The notes under the pieces: generated by a model
What the model was told of the DNA's origin: nothing
Database searches by the model: none
Seen by the model: only the letters and a program-made list of their open reading frames with translations
DNA from: Aeromonas dhakensis
GTDB lineage: Bacteria > Pseudomonadota > Gammaproteobacteria > Enterobacterales > Aeromonadaceae
Direction of reading: 5' to 3'
Assembly (NCBI RefSeq): GCF_000820305.1
Contig: NZ_CDBH01000044.1
Location: 1 to 64,000 of the forward strand
Length of the DNA: 64,000 bases
Shown: positions 7,896 to 18,192 of the stretch, one piece after another
How positions within the stretch are numbered: position 1 is the stretch's first letter
Layout of the letters: each line of letters starts with the position of its first letter
Position numbers and translations under genes: made by a program

Positions 7896-9485
7896 TTATT
7901 CCCATTCGATAGTTGCGGGCGGCTTGCCGGAGACGTCGTACACCACGCGGGAGATGCCGTTGATCTCGTTGATGATGCGGTTCGACACGTGGCCGAGGAA
8001 GTCGTACGGCAGATGGGCCCAGTGGGCGGTCATAAAGTCGATGGTCTCGACGGCGCGCAGGGCAATGACCCAGTCATATTTGCGGCCATCGCCCATGACG
8101 CCAACGGAGCGCACCGGCAGGAACACGGCGAATGCCTGGCTGACCTGGTTGTAGAGGTCGGCCTTGTGCAGCTCTTCGATAAAGACGGCATCGGCGCGGC
8201 GCAGAATATCGCAGTACTCTTTCTTCACTTCGCCAAGGACGCGCACGCCCAGACCCGGGCCCGGGAACGGGTGACGGTAGAGCATGTCGTAGGGCAGACC
8301 CAGCTCGAGGCCCACGCGGCGCACTTCGTCTTTGAACAGCTCGCGCAGCGGCTCCACCAGCCCCATCTTCATCTCTTCCGGCAGGCCGCCGACGTTGTGG
8401 TGAGACTTGATGACGTGGGCCTTGCCGGTCTTGCTGGCGGCGGATTCGATGACGTCAGGATAGATGGTGCCTTGCGCCAGCCACTTGGCGTTTTTCAGCT
8501 TTTTCGCTTCATCGTCAAACACTTCGACGAACACGCGGCCGATGATCTTGCGCTTGGCTTCCGGTTCATCAACACCGGCCAGGGCGGAGAGGAAGCGCTC
8601 TTCGGCATCGACCTTGACGATGTTCAGACCAAAGTGGTCACCAAACATCTCCATCACCTGGGTGCCTTCGTTCAGGCGCAGCAGACCGTTGTCGACGAAG
8701 ACGCAGGTCAGGCGATCGCCGATGGCGCGGTGCACCAGCATGGCGACCACGGAGGAGTCCACACCGCCGGAGAGGCCCAGGATCACCTCGTCGTCACCCA
8801 CCTGCTCGCGGATGCGGGCAACGGCGTCGTCGATGATGGTGGCCGGGGTCCACAGGCATTCGCAGCCGCAGATGTCCTTGACGAAGTGCTCCAGCATGCG
8901 GGCACCCTGACGGGTGTGGGTCACTTCCGGGTGGAATTGCACGCCGTAGAAACGCTTGGCCTCGTTGGCCATGGCGGCATGCGGGCAGGTGGCGGTCTGG
9001 GCGATGGTGGTGAAGTCGGCCGGGATGGTGGTGACCTTGTCGCCATGGCTCATCCAGACATCCAGCAGGGCATTGCCGTTGTCGGCGATGGCATCTTCGA
9101 TGTTGCGCAGCAGCGCGCTGGTCTTACCGGCGTTGCCCAGCACTTCCACCTTGGCGTAACCGAATTCACGCTCGGTGGAGGATTGCACCTTGCCACCCAG
9201 CTGCTCGGCCATGGTCTGCATGCCGTAGCAGATGCCAAACACCGGCACGCCGGCGTTGAACACGTACTCGGGGGCGCGCGGGCTGCCCGCTTCGGTGACG
9301 GACTCGGGGCCGCCGGAGAGGATGATGCCGCTCGGATTGAATTCGCGGATCTGCTCTTCGGTCACATCCCAGGCCCACAGTTCGCAGTAGACGCCGATTT
9401 CGCGCACGCGGCGGGCGATCAGCTGGGTGTACTGGGAACCGAAGTCGAGGATAAGGATACGGTGCTGGTGAATGTCTTTAGTCAT
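7896..9485 (-). CDS. guaA: GMP synthase (glutamine-hydrolysing)
   Basis: A 529-aa enzyme that aminates XMP to GMP using glutamine and ATP in the cytoplasm. The N-terminal class I glutamine amidotransferase domain shows the nucleophile motif 'FGICYGMQ' (Cys86) and '[10 protein letters not shown]'. The ATP-pyrophosphatase domain has the P-loop 'SGGVDSSV'. The C-terminal dimerisation domain has '[12 protein letters not shown]'. Length is typical (E. coli 525). It is the second gene of guaBA, 83 bp after guaB. Confidence 0.98.
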   Translation of the reverse strand: MTKDIHQHRILILDFGSQYTQLIARRVREIGVYCELWAWDVTEEQIREFNPSGIILSGGPESVTEAGSPRAPEYVFNAGVPVFGICYGMQTMAEQLGGKVQSSTEREFGYAKVEVLGNAGKTSALLRNIEDAIADNGNALLDVWMSHGDKVTTIPADFTTIAQTATCPHAAMANEAKRFYGVQFHPEVTHTRQGARMLEHFVKDICGCECLWTPATIIDDAVARIREQVGDDEVILGLSGGVDSSVVAMLVHRAIGDRLTCVFVDNGLLRLNEGTQVMEMFGDHFGLNIVKVDAEERFLSALAGVDEPEAKRKIIGRVFVEVFDDEAKKLKNAKWLAQGTIYPDVIESAASKTGKAHVIKSHHNVGGLPEEMKMGLVEPLRELFKDEVRRVGLELGLPYDMLYRHPFPGPGLGVRVLGEVKKEYCDILRRADAVFIEELHKADLYNQVSQAFAVFLPVRSVGVMGDGRKYDWVIALRAVETIDFMTAHWAHLPYDFLGHVSNRIINEINGISRVVYDVSGKPPATIEWE

Positions 9486-9544
9486 TTTATTCCTGCATCA
9501 GGCTGCTGTTGTCACAAAAAGCACGGGATAAAAAAGGGGTGGAG

Positions 9545-9566
9545 AAACGGGGCCGCAGCCCCGTTT
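9545..9566 (-). terminator. Intercistronic hairpin between guaB and guaA
   Basis: AAACGGGGC (9545-9553), loop CGCA, GCCCCGTTT (9558-9566), immediately after the guaB stop. On the minus strand the stem is followed only by a short T stretch, so it may act as a weak terminator or 3'-end stabiliser that lowers guaA expression relative to guaB. Confidence 0.55.
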
Positions 9567-9568
9567 TA

Positions 9569-11032
9569 TCAGCCCATCCGGTAGTTGGGGGCTTCTTTGG
9601 TAATGGTCACGTCGTGAACGTGGGACTCTTTCATCCCGGCGCCCGAGATGCGCACGAATTCGGCCTTGGTGCGCATGTCGTCGATGGTGGCGCTGCCGGT
9701 CAGGCCCATGGAGGAGCGCAGACCGCCCATCTGCTGGTGGATGATCTCTTTGAGGCGGCCCTTGTACGGCACGCGCCCTTCGATCCCTTCCGGCACCAGC
9801 TTGTCGGCGGCGTTGTCGGTCTGGAAGTAGCGGTCGCTGGAGCCCTTGGACATGGCGCCCAGAGAACCCATGCCACGGTAGGATTTGAAGGAGCGGCCCT
9901 GATAGAGCTCGATCTCGCCCGGCGCCTCTTCGGTACCGGCAAACATGGAGCCCACCATGACGCAGCTGGCGCCCGCGGCGATGGCCTTGGCCACGTCACC
10001 GGAGAAGCGGATACCGCCATCGGCAATCACCGGGATGCCGGTGCCTTCCAGCGCGTCGACGGCGTCGGAGATGGCGGTGATCTGGGGCACACCCACGCCG
10101 GTCACGATACGGGTAGTACAGATGGAGCCCGGGCCGATACCGACCTTGACGGCGTTGACGCCGGCAGCGGCCAGCGCCTTGGCGCCCGCGGCAGTTGCGA
10201 CGTTGCCGCCGATGATCTGCAGATCAGGGTAGGCTTCGCGGGTCGCCTTGATGCGATCCAGCACACCCTGGGAGTGGCCGTGGGAGGAGTCGATCAGCAG
10301 CACGTCCACACCGGCTTCCACCAGGGCGGCGACGCGCTCTTCGTTGCCGGCACCGGCACCGACGGCGGCACCGACCCGCAGACGACCCTTGTCGTCTTTA
10401 CAGGCGTTCGGCTTGCGCTCGGCTTTCTGGAAGTCCTTGACGGTGATCATGCCCTTGAGTTTGAAGTCGGCGTTGACCACCAGCACCTTCTCGATACGGT
10501 GCTTCTGCATCAGGCCGACCACCTCTTCACGAGGCGCCCCTTCACGCACGGTGACCAGACGATCCTTCTGGGTCATGATCTGTTCGACAGTCTGGGAGAG
10601 ATCGGTCACGAAGCGCACGTCACGACCGGTGATGATGCCCACCAGCTGGTTGCCTTCGGTCACCACCGGATAGCCGGCGAAACCGTTCTTGTGACTCAGC
10701 TCCTTGATCTGGGCGATGGTCAGGTCAGGGCGTACGGTGACGGGGTCGGTGACCACGCCGCTCTCGTACTTCTTGACCTTGCGCACTTCTGCAGCCTGCT
10801 GCTCGATGGACATGTTCTTGTGGATAAAGCCGATACCGCCTTCCTGGGCCAGTGCGATAGCCAGACGGGCTTCGGTCACTGTGTCCATGGCAGCGGAGAT
10901 CATGGGGATGTTCAGGCTGATGGCAGAGGTCAGCTTGGTACGCAGATCGGCAGTATTGGGAAGAACTTCGGAGTGGGCGGGAACCAACAGTACATCGTCG
11001 AAGGTTAACGCTTCTTTGGCAATCCTGAGCAT
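9569..11032 (-). CDS. guaB: Inosine-5'-monophosphate dehydrogenase
   Basis: A 487-aa NAD-dependent enzyme oxidising IMP to XMP, the first step of guanine nucleotide synthesis. It has the N-terminal barrel segment '[15 protein letters not shown]', two CBS repeats at ~95-205 and the catalytic loop '[15 protein letters not shown]' with its nucleophilic cysteine. The C-terminal segment 'GRVPYKG' is also present. First gene of guaBA. No PurR-type operator was recognisable upstream. Confidence 0.98.
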   Translation of the reverse strand: MLRIAKEALTFDDVLLVPAHSEVLPNTADLRTKLTSAISLNIPMISAAMDTVTEARLAIALAQEGGIGFIHKNMSIEQQAAEVRKVKKYESGVVTDPVTVRPDLTIAQIKELSHKNGFAGYPVVTEGNQLVGIITGRDVRFVTDLSQTVEQIMTQKDRLVTVREGAPREEVVGLMQKHRIEKVLVVNADFKLKGMITVKDFQKAERKPNACKDDKGRLRVGAAVGAGAGNEERVAALVEAGVDVLLIDSSHGHSQGVLDRIKATREAYPDLQIIGGNVATAAGAKALAAAGVNAVKVGIGPGSICTTRIVTGVGVPQITAISDAVDALEGTGIPVIADGGIRFSGDVAKAIAAGASCVMVGSMFAGTEEAPGEIELYQGRSFKSYRGMGSLGAMSKGSSDRYFQTDNAADKLVPEGIEGRVPYKGRLKEIIHQQMGGLRSSMGLTGSATIDDMRTKAEFVRISGAGMKESHVHDVTITKEAPNYRMG

Positions 11033-11493
11033 GGCAATATCTCACCGTTGAGGAAGTGGGGGTGTAAAATATTGCCGACGAAGTTTACTCACGCATTGGT
11101 CACTGGTAAAGAAGTTTTTTGAATTTTTTATGGCGTTTTGACCTTTTCAGCCGCCAAGACGCTAAAAACCCAACAATTTTCGTCATAAAACGGCCGTTTG
11201 CAGGCAAAAGAGTTGCCTCATTGCGGTTTTATGCAAAAATGCCCCCGTTTAATTTTTTCAGGCAGCCCCGCAACCCCTCCCCCGTCACAGACCCGTTGGC
11301 ACCTGTCGAGCGCCCTCGCAAACCGGGTCACTCGCCCTTGGCAAGTTCGTCAACAACTAAGCTGAGCTGCGCCGTATCCGAACTGGTTCACCCGGGTTGG
11401 CACGTTCAGCTAAGTGACCTTTTCACGGCGCGGGTTTGCTTTGAGCCAGCGCCTGCGTATCATGATTAACATTCTGAATTGAAATGGAATTTC
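11033..11493. other. Divergent guaB-kup intergenic region
   Basis: A 461-bp non-coding stretch holding the promoters of guaB (minus) and kup (plus). It is locally AT-rich around 11100-11130 and 11170-11190. The open frame at 11119-11469 has no protein-like features. No operator, riboswitch or terminator was recognised. Confidence 0.4.
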
Positions 11494-13365
11494 ATGATGA
11501 ATCACGGACACCCGCAAGGGCGCATGGCCATAACCCTGGCGGCACTGGGGGTCGTCTATGGCGATCTTGGCACCAGCCCGCTCTACGCCCTCAAGGAGAG
11601 TTTCGCCGGACACCTGGGCCTGCAACCCACGCCGGCGGGGATCCTCTCCATCGTCTCCCTCTTCTTCTGGACCATCATGATCGTGGTCTCATTCAAATAT
11701 GTGCTGCTGGTGCTTCGGGCCGACGACAAGGGAGAAGGGGGGATCCTCACCCTCGCCTCGCTGGCCTCCCGCCGCCTCCCGGCCAAGCCGCGCGCCCTGC
11801 TCATGATGCTGGGTCTGGTCGGTGTCGGGCTCTTCATCGGGGATGCGGTGATCACCCCCGCCATCTCGGTGCTCTCGGCGGTCGAAGGGTTGCAGGTGAT
11901 CACCCCGGAGCTGGCGCCCTTCGTGCTGCCCATCACCCTCACCGTACTGGTGATCCTGTTCGGGGCCCAGCATTACGGCACCGCTGGCATCGGCCGCCTG
12001 TTCGGCCCGGTCATGCTGCTCTGGTTCGGGGTGCTGGCGGCGCTCGGCGCCTATGAGATCGGGCAAAATCCCGCCATCCTGCAAGCCATCAACCCGCTCT
12101 ACGCCCTCGATTTCATGGCCAGCCGACCGGGTGTTGCTTTCATCACCCTGGGGGCCGTCGTGCTCTGCGTCACCGGCACGGAGGCGCTCTACGCCGACAT
12201 GGGCCACTTTGGCCGTGGTGCCATCCGGCTGGCCTGGGGCTCTCTGGTGATGCCGGCCCTGCTGCTCAACTACTTCGGCCAGGGGGCCCTGCTGCTGCGC
12301 AATCCCGCCGCCATCGAAAATCCCTTCTATCTGCTTGCCCCCTCCTGGCTGGCCTTTCCCCTGTTGATCCTCGCCACCCTGGCCACCGTCATCGCCTCCC
12401 AGGCGGTGATCTCGGGCACCTACTCGGTGGTGCGCCAGGCCATCTTGCTCGGCTACCTGCCGCGCCAGGAGATCCGCCACACCTCGGAGCACGAGATAGG
12501 CCAGATCTACCTGCCGCTGGTGAACTGGCTGTTGCTGGGGGGCATCGTCATCGTCATCCTCTGGTTCCAGAGTTCAAGCAATCTGGCGGCCGCCTACGGC
12601 ATCGCGGTGACCGGCACCATGGCGCTCACCACCCTGCTGTTGATGGTGGTGGCCGCCCGCCGCTGGAAGTGGTCGCGCTGGCTGATTGCGCTGGTATGCG
12701 CGCCGCTGCTGCTGGTCGATGTCACCTTCTTTGCCGCCAATACCACCAAGTTTCTGGCCGGTGGCTGGCTCCCCATCCTGTTCGCGCTGCTGGCCATCCT
12801 GGTGATGACCACCTGGAAGCGCGGACGGGAGCTGGTGCTCGACAAGCTGGAACACAAGTCACTGGCGCTGAAAGGGTTTGTCGACAACATGCAGGCAGAC
12901 CCGCCGCTGCTGGTACCCGGCACCGCCGTGTTTCTCTCGAAATCGGTGCAGGTGGTGCCCCACGCCATGCTGCACAACCTCAAACACAACAAGATCCTGC
13001 ACGAACGGGTCATTTTTCTGACCGTTCAGATCAAGGATGAGCCCTGGCTCTCCTTCAAGGAGCGCATCGAACTCACCCACCTTGGCGAGGGGTTCTGGCA
13101 GGTGGTCGCCCACTTCGGCTACAAGGAGGTGCCCTCCATGGAGGAGATCTTCCAGGCTTGCGCCCAGGAGGATCTGAAGGTCACCATGGCCAAGACCTCC
13201 TTCTTCCTCTCCCACGAGCACCTGGTCAGCACAGATCTGCCCGGCATGGCGCGCTGGCGAGAGGGCCTGTTCGTCTGGATGAACCGCAACTCCCTCAAGG
13301 CGACCGACTTTTTCCATATTCCCGCCAACCGGGTGGTGGAGCTCGGGGTATTGCTGGAGCTGTAA
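11494..13365 (+). CDS. kup: Kup low-affinity potassium uptake protein
   Basis: A 623-aa inner-membrane K+/H+ symporter of the KUP/HAK/KT family. The signature 'GVVYGDLGTSPLYALKE' is at the N-terminus, about 12 hydrophobic segments follow up to residue ~450, and a hydrophilic C-terminal domain ends the protein. Length matches E. coli Kup (622). The start is taken as ATG 11494 with a weak GGAAT upstream; ATG 11497 and an upstream TTG at 11479 are alternatives. Confidence 0.93.
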   Translation: MMNHGHPQGRMAITLAALGVVYGDLGTSPLYALKESFAGHLGLQPTPAGILSIVSLFFWTIMIVVSFKYVLLVLRADDKGEGGILTLASLASRRLPAKPRALLMMLGLVGVGLFIGDAVITPAISVLSAVEGLQVITPELAPFVLPITLTVLVILFGAQHYGTAGIGRLFGPVMLLWFGVLAALGAYEIGQNPAILQAINPLYALDFMASRPGVAFITLGAVVLCVTGTEALYADMGHFGRGAIRLAWGSLVMPALLLNYFGQGALLLRNPAAIENPFYLLAPSWLAFPLLILATLATVIASQAVISGTYSVVRQAILLGYLPRQEIRHTSEHEIGQIYLPLVNWLLLGGIVIVILWFQSSSNLAAAYGIAVTGTMALTTLLLMVVAARRWKWSRWLIALVCAPLLLVDVTFFAANTTKFLAGGWLPILFALLAILVMTTWKRGRELVLDKLEHKSLALKGFVDNMQADPPLLVPGTAVFLSKSVQVVPHAMLHNLKHNKILHERVIFLTVQIKDEPWLSFKERIELTHLGEGFWQVVAHFGYKEVPSMEEIFQACAQEDLKVTMAKTSFFLSHEHLVSTDLPGMARWREGLFVWMNRNSLKATDFFHIPANRVVELGVLLEL

Positions 13366-13478
13366 CCCGCAGCCGCCACTCATTACCAGAAGGCGGCGTT
13401 GCAACCTGTGAGGCGGCAAAGGGAGCCTGGTGTCGATGCTTATCTCCCGGTTTTTCATCCTGTTACGATTAAAACACG

Positions 13479-13497
13479 ATTGATAATAGTTATTGTT
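13479..13497 (+). promoter_or_regulatory. Fur-box-like site upstream of tonB
   Basis: The 19-mer attgataatagttattgtt contains GATAAT and a TTATT half-site as in the Fur consensus GATAATGATAATCATTATC. It lies about 105 bp before the tonB start, consistent with iron repression of tonB-exbB-exbD. Confidence 0.6.
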
Positions 13498-13601
13498 TGA
13501 TGGGCTATTCGTCGGGCAAGCTTGCGGCATCGGCGCCGGTTCGGGCGCCCTCACACCAGCCGTTTGAGTATGAATATGAAGACTCGTCAGGGAGCCCTGT
13601 G

Positions 13602-14387
13602 ATGGACGCCTGCAGCCCGAGACCAACACTGCCCGCCAACGATCCCGACGCCGCCCGTCTCGTTTGCCTTGCCATCTCGATCGCCCTGCATCTTGCCGCC
13701 TTCTGGTGGCTCTATGCGCACCAGCCTGCGCCCATCACCCCGCCCTTGCCGCTGACCCTGTCGGCCCGCTGGGTCGGCGAAGCTGCAACCAATGACGCTC
13801 CTGCCAAGGCGGCCCCCGCCCCTGCTACCACAGCGCAGCAAATACAAAAAGTGCAGCAAAAGGCCAGGCCGTTACCGACCCCCAAAAAACCGCCGCTCAA
13901 GCCAGTTAAAAAGAGCGTCAAGCCGGTGGTCAAATCGCTTAAACACAGCCCCCCACCGGTGCAGCCCACCAAGGTCATGCCGGTGAGCAGTCCGCAACCA
14001 CCGGTCACCGCGCCCGCCCCTGCGGCGGCGGCAACGGCCGCACAGGCGAGCGGCGGAAGTACCAGTCAGCATCCTGCCCAGAAGGCTGGCGGCGGCGCGG
14101 GCAACAGTGCCCCCATCGCCCGCGATGCACGGCTTAACAACCCCGAGCCCCAATATCCCTATGAGTCGAGACGACGGGGAGAAGAGGGGCGGGTCATCCT
14201 CAATGTGCGGGTGACGGCCGAGGGCACCGCCGCCTCGGTGGAGGTGGCCAAGAGCAGCGGCTATCGGCGGCTGGACATGACGGCCCGCAAGACCGTCAGC
14301 CGCTGGAAATTCATTCCTGCCAGACAGAACAACCTGGCCGTCGAGGCCTCGGCAAGAGTCACCATCATTTTCAAATTAAGGGCTTGA
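13602..14387 (+). CDS. tonB: TonB family energy-transducing protein
   Basis: A 261-aa protein spanning the periplasm. It has one N-terminal membrane anchor ('LVCLAISIALHLAAFWWLY'), then a Pro/Lys-rich linker ('PTPKKPPLKPVKKSVKPVVK'), then a C-terminal TonB domain from ~175 with 'PQYPYESRRRGEEGRVILNV' and 'SSGYRRLDMTARKTVSRW'. It transmits proton-motive force from ExbB-ExbD to outer-membrane receptors, here probably for heme and amonabactin. ATG 13602 has GGAG eight bases upstream; the frame extends upstream to 13497 but that part is unlike TonB. The stop lies 2 bp before exbB. Confidence 0.93.
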   Translation: MDACSPRPTLPANDPDAARLVCLAISIALHLAAFWWLYAHQPAPITPPLPLTLSARWVGEAATNDAPAKAAPAPATTAQQIQKVQQKARPLPTPKKPPLKPVKKSVKPVVKSLKHSPPPVQPTKVMPVSSPQPPVTAPAPAAAATAAQASGGSTSQHPAQKAGGGAGNSAPIARDARLNNPEPQYPYESRRRGEEGRVILNVRVTAEGTAASVEVAKSSGYRRLDMTARKTVSRWKFIPARQNNLAVEASARVTIIFKLRA

Positions 14388-14389
14388 AC

Positions 14390-15145
14390 ATGGATCCTGA
14401 AATCGCAAGCAACGGCATGGGCATCGCCCACCTGCTCAGCCAGAACAGCGGCGTTGGGCTGATCCCCTTCATCCTGCTGGTATTGATGTCCCTTGGCACC
14501 TGTTATTACGCCCTGCTCAAGGGCTATCTCGCACAGCGGGAACTACGCCTCAACGCCCGCTTCGTCGCCGATTTCTGGCAGCACGACAGCGTGCAGGAGA
14601 TGGAGCGCCAGCTGGCCCACCTGCCGCCGCAGGAGGCCTATGGCCGGCTGACCGGCGCCGCGCTGGCGGCCGTGGCCCAGCTGAACCGGGCCGAGGAGCG
14701 TGCGGTCAGCTGCAAGCTGGGCTCGCCGGATGAATATCTGCTGCGCGCCATGCGCCGGGCCATCACCCAGGAGCGGGTGCGGCTGGAGCAGGGGCTGGCC
14801 TTCCTCGCCTCGGTGGGCTCGGCAGCCCCCTTCATCGGGCTGTTCGGCACCGTCTGGGGCATCTACCACGCCCTGCTGGCCATCGGCGCCGCCGGTCAGA
14901 GCAGTCTGGACAAGGTTGCCGGCCCCGTGGGCGAGGCGCTGATCATGACCGGCTTCGGTCTCGCGGTCGCCCTGCCGGCCGTGCTCATCTACAACTTCTT
15001 CGTGCGGCGCAATCGCCTCAGGCTCGCGGCGCTGGAGGAGTTTGGCCACGATCTGTTCACCCTGCTGGTGACCGGCTGCGAGCAGGTCGCCACCACCAAG
15101 GTCACTCCGCTGATGGAGCGTAAAACCAGAGAGGGGCGCGGCTGA
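14390..15145 (+). CDS. exbB: ExbB proton-channel component (MotA/TolQ/ExbB family)
   Basis: A 251-aa inner-membrane protein with three hydrophobic segments: an N-terminal one at ~20-40, then a pair in the C-terminal half around 'FLASVGSAAPFIGLFGTVWGIYHAL' and 'GEALIMTGFGLAVALPAVLIYNFFV', typical of ExbB/TolQ. It forms the TonB motor with ExbD. The ATG is 2 bp after the tonB stop and the stop overlaps the exbD start (TGATG), so translation is probably coupled. Confidence 0.93.
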   Translation: MDPEIASNGMGIAHLLSQNSGVGLIPFILLVLMSLGTCYYALLKGYLAQRELRLNARFVADFWQHDSVQEMERQLAHLPPQEAYGRLTGAALAAVAQLNRAEERAVSCKLGSPDEYLLRAMRRAITQERVRLEQGLAFLASVGSAAPFIGLFGTVWGIYHALLAIGAAGQSSLDKVAGPVGEALIMTGFGLAVALPAVLIYNFFVRRNRLRLAALEEFGHDLFTLLVTGCEQVATTKVTPLMERKTREGRG

Positions 15146-15564
15146 TGGCATTTGGCAAACTGTCGGACGAGGGGGACGATCAACCCCTCTCCGAGATCAA
15201 CATGATCCCGATGATCGACGTCATGCTGGTGCTGCTCATCGTCTTCATGATCACCGCCCCCCTGCTCACCAACGCGGTCAAGCTGGAGCTGCCCGAGGCC
15301 AGCAGCCAGCTCAACCAGCCAGACAAGCAGGAGATCAACCTCGCCATCGATGAGGCCAGCAAGATCTACTGGAACGATCAGGAGGTCGACGAGGCCGCCC
15401 TGCTCGCCAAAATGGAGAGCGCCGGCCAGGCCGAGGGGGAGCTGCCCGAGATCCAGCTGCGCATCGATCGCAAGGTGGAGTACGGCATCATCGCCAGGGT
15501 GATGGCGCAGGCCTCCCGGCACGGCCTGCACAAGATTGCCTTCGTGAGCCAGCCGGAGCCGTAA
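15145..15564 (+). CDS. exbD: ExbD biopolymer transport protein
   Basis: A 139-aa protein with a short cytoplasmic N-terminus, a single membrane segment 'MIPMIDVMLVLLIVFMITAPL' carrying the conserved proton-path Asp, and a periplasmic domain. Third gene of the Fur-box-preceded tonB operon, overlapping exbB by one base. No clear terminator follows; two non-U-tailed hairpins (15593-15610 and 15611-15625) lie between it and the next gene. Confidence 0.94.
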   Translation: MAFGKLSDEGDDQPLSEINMIPMIDVMLVLLIVFMITAPLLTNAVKLELPEASSQLNQPDKQEINLAIDEASKIYWNDQEVDEAALLAKMESAGQAEGELPEIQLRIDRKVEYGIIARVMAQASRHGLHKIAFVSQPEP

Positions 15565-15592
15565 CGCTCCCGTCACCCACAGGCCGGTACGC

Positions 15593-15625
15593 CAGGGCAT
15601 GGATGCCCTGCTGCCATCCTGGCAG
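15593..15625. other. Two adjacent small hairpins downstream of exbD
   Basis: CAGGGCAT-GG-ATGCCCTG (15593-15610) is directly followed by CTGCCA-TCC-TGGCAG (15611-15625). Neither has a U-tract. They could stabilise the 3' end of the tonB operon mRNA. Confidence 0.4.
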
Positions 15626-15702
15626 TTGCCAGCACAGGCACCTTGTCGGCATCATGCCGATGCAGCGCCAATATTGGCCACCATCACCGCAAGGACGACA
15701 CC

Positions 15703-16632
15703 ATGAAACCTGCCGATTATGGGCGCCTGCTCCTGCTGGCCGCCATCTGGGGCGCCAGCTTCCTGTTCATGCGCATCGCCGCCCCGGCGTTTGGCGCCGT
15801 CAACACCACCTTCCTGCGGGTCCTGTTCGCCCTCATCGGGCTTGCCGTGATGCTTCTGCTGCTGCGCGCCCCCATGGGGTTTCAGGGCAAGCTCAAGTCC
15901 GCCATGCTGCTCGGCGTCATCAACTCCGCCATCCCGTTTCTGATGTACGCCATCGCCGCCCTCTGGCTGCCGGCCGGCTACTCGGCCATCCTCAACGCCA
16001 CCACGCCGCTGATGGGGGCCCTCATCGGCTTTTCCTGCTTCAACGAGCGCCTTGACAGGCGCAAATGGCTGGGGGTGGTATTGGGGGTAATCGGGATCAG
16101 CCTCATCACGACTACTGGCGAGGTGAGTGCCGGCGGGCATCTGCAGCCCGGAGTGCTGGCCTGCCTGCTTGCCACCGCCTGCTACGGCCTCGCCGGCTTT
16201 CTCACCCGCAGCTGGATCACCCATCGCGGCGGGCTCGATGCCAAGCTGGTGGCCTTTGGCAGCCAGCTGGGTGCCAGCCTCTTCCTGCTGCCCTTTTTCG
16301 CTTACCAGCTGGCCGCCGGCCCTGCGGTCGACTGGGCCGTGCCCACCGCCTGGGCCAGCGTGCTGGCGGTCGGCGTGGTCTGCACCGCCCTCGCCTATCT
16401 GCTCTATTTTCGACTGATCGCCGATATCGGCCCGCTACGCAGTCTCACCGTCACCTTCCTGATTCCCCCCTTTGGCATCTTGTGGGGCGCGCTGGTGCTG
16501 GGCGAGACCTTGAGCCAGGGCTTAGTGCTGGGGGGCCTGGTCGTCTGCCTCTCGGTCTGGCTGGTGACCAGCCAGGCCAGCACCCCGGCCGTTCAGGCCC
16601 GGGCGCAGCCTCAGGATCCGGACGCACGCTGA
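15703..16632 (+). CDS. EamA/DMT family transporter
   Basis: A 309-aa inner-membrane protein with ten predicted hydrophobic segments arranged as two EamA repeats. Landmarks are 'LLLLAAIWGASFLFMRIA' at the start and 'FLIPPFGILWGALVLGE' near the end, both typical of the drug/metabolite transporter superfamily. Substrate unknown. ATG 15703 follows AAGGA; upstream in-frame sequence is not protein-like. It may be unrelated to the preceding tonB operon. Confidence 0.9.
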   Translation: MKPADYGRLLLLAAIWGASFLFMRIAAPAFGAVNTTFLRVLFALIGLAVMLLLLRAPMGFQGKLKSAMLLGVINSAIPFLMYAIAALWLPAGYSAILNATTPLMGALIGFSCFNERLDRRKWLGVVLGVIGISLITTTGEVSAGGHLQPGVLACLLATACYGLAGFLTRSWITHRGGLDAKLVAFGSQLGASLFLLPFFAYQLAAGPAVDWAVPTAWASVLAVGVVCTALAYLLYFRLIADIGPLRSLTVTFLIPPFGILWGALVLGETLSQGLVLGGLVVCLSVWLVTSQASTPAVQARAQPQDPDAR

Positions 16633-16739
16633 ACCCGCCAGGACCAGCGCCGCTCGGCGTTCGCCCCGAACTGCGTTAAGATGGCGCCATTGTTTTATGC
16701 CCCCGCCCCCAAGGCGGGGCACACAGTGCAGGACCAGCC

Positions 16740-18104
16740 TTGAACTACCGCAACGAACCGAGTCAAAGCAGACAACAGCAGGTCTTTACCGTCACCCGCC
16801 TCAACAGCGCCGTGCGCATGATCCTGGAGCAGGATCTGGGGCTGGTGTGGTTGACCGGCGAGCTCTCCAACCTGGCGATGCCAAGCTCCGGCCACTGGTA
16901 CTTCTCCCTCAAGGACATGTCGGCCCAGGTGCGCTGCGCCATGTTCAAGGGCAACAACCGGCGGGTGGCGTTTCGCCCGCAGGATGGCATGCAGGTGCTG
17001 GTGCAGGCGCGGGTCTCGCTTTATGAGCCACGCGGCGATTACCAGCTGATCATCGAGTCGATGCAGCCGGCGGGCGACGGCGTGCTGGCGCTGCGCTTTG
17101 AGGAGCTCAAGCGCCGCCTTGGCGCCGAGGGGCTGTTTGACGAGGGGCGCAAGCGGCCGCTGCCGCGCGAACCGCGCGCGGTGGGCCTCATCACCTCCGC
17201 CACCGGCGCTGCCCTCCATGACATGCTGACGGTGCTCAAACGCCGCGCACCGGATCTGCCGGTGTTTATCTACCCGACCCAGGTGCAGGGCAGCGCCGCC
17301 ATCGGCCAGATCGCCTCTGCCATTGCCCTGGCCAACCGCCGCGCCGAGGTGGATGTGCTGATCGTCGGCCGTGGCGGCGGGTCGCTCGAAGATCTCTGGT
17401 GCTTCAACGAAGAGGCGGTGGCGCGCGCCATCGCCCACTCCGCCATTCCGGTGGTGAGCGCGGTGGGCCACGAGGTGGACGTCACCATCAGTGACTTTGC
17501 CGCCGACTTGCGCGCCCCGACCCCGTCGGCGGCGGCCGAGCTGGTGGCGCCGGATCAGAGCGCCCGCGCCCAGCGCCTCGCCCATCTCAAGCAGCAACTG
17601 CTGCAGGCGATGAACCGCCAGCAGACCGCCGCCCGCCACGATTTCATCCTGCTGCAAAAGCGGCTCGACCATCAGGATCCGAAGCGGCGGCTGGAGCAGC
17701 AATCCCAGCGCCTCGACGAGCTCTCCGCCCGCTTGCAGCAGCTGATGAACCACAAACTGCATCAGGGGGAGCGGCGCCTCGCCAATCTGGAGCTGCGCCT
17801 GCAGGGCAAGAGCCCGGAGCGCTTGCTGGCCGCCGGCAAACGTCGCCACCAGCTGGCCGAGGAACGCCTCCATGCCCTCATCGCCAAGCGCCGGGATCTG
17901 GCGAGCCACCGCCTCGCCATGCTCAGTGCCCGCCTCGACGGGGTGAGCCCGCTCGCCACCCTGGGCCGCGGCTACTCCATCACCCGCACCCAGAGCGGTG
18001 AGGTGATCAGCCGCGCCGCCCAGGTCGATGCCGGCCAGACGCTGGTCACCCAGCTTGCAGAGGGGCAGCTGCGGGTGCGGGTGGAAGAGGTCCACCAGCC
18101 ATAA
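16740..18104 (+). CDS. xseA: Exodeoxyribonuclease VII large subunit
   Basis: A 454-aa subunit of the single-strand-specific exonuclease VII. It has an N-terminal OB-fold region ('VFTVTRLNSAVRMILEQ', 'LVWLTGELSNL'), the catalytic domain with 'RGGGSLEDLWCFNEE' and 'VGHEVDVTISDFAADLRAPTPSAAAE', and a long coiled-coil C-terminal half. Length matches E. coli XseA (456). The start codon is TTG, preceded by AGGA; no upstream ATG fits and the N-terminus aligns with family members here. A GC hairpin (16701-16719) precedes the start. Confidence 0.95.
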   Translation: MNYRNEPSQSRQQQVFTVTRLNSAVRMILEQDLGLVWLTGELSNLAMPSSGHWYFSLKDMSAQVRCAMFKGNNRRVAFRPQDGMQVLVQARVSLYEPRGDYQLIIESMQPAGDGVLALRFEELKRRLGAEGLFDEGRKRPLPREPRAVGLITSATGAALHDMLTVLKRRAPDLPVFIYPTQVQGSAAIGQIASAIALANRRAEVDVLIVGRGGGSLEDLWCFNEEAVARAIAHSAIPVVSAVGHEVDVTISDFAADLRAPTPSAAAELVAPDQSARAQRLAHLKQQLLQAMNRQQTAARHDFILLQKRLDHQDPKRRLEQQSQRLDELSARLQQLMNHKLHQGERRLANLELRLQGKSPERLLAAGKRRHQLAEERLHALIAKRRDLASHRLAMLSARLDGVSPLATLGRGYSITRTQSGEVISRAAQVDAGQTLVTQLAEGQLRVRVEEVHQP

Positions 18105-18105
18105 C

Positions 18106-18140
18106 AAACAAGGGGGGCACATCAGGTGCCCCCCTTGTTT
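18106..18140 (+). terminator. Terminator between convergent xseA and hutW-like gene
   Basis: A perfect 15-bp stem AAACAAGGGGGGCAC (18106-18120) / GTGCCCCCCTTGTTT (18126-18140) with loop ATCAG. It can serve both converging genes. Confidence 0.85.
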
Positions 18141-18192
18141 ATCATTCCCTTTTTGCCCGGCCCTCTTGGCCAGTGCACTCACACCAGCACAC

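Noticed and set aside
7806..11008. Two long plus-strand open frames opposite guaA and guaB
   Set aside because: GuaA and GuaB are unambiguous on the minus strand; the opposite frames are histidine/glycine-rich shadows.
11033..11120. PurR operator upstream of guaB
   Set aside because: No sequence close to ACGCAAACGTTTGCGT was seen.
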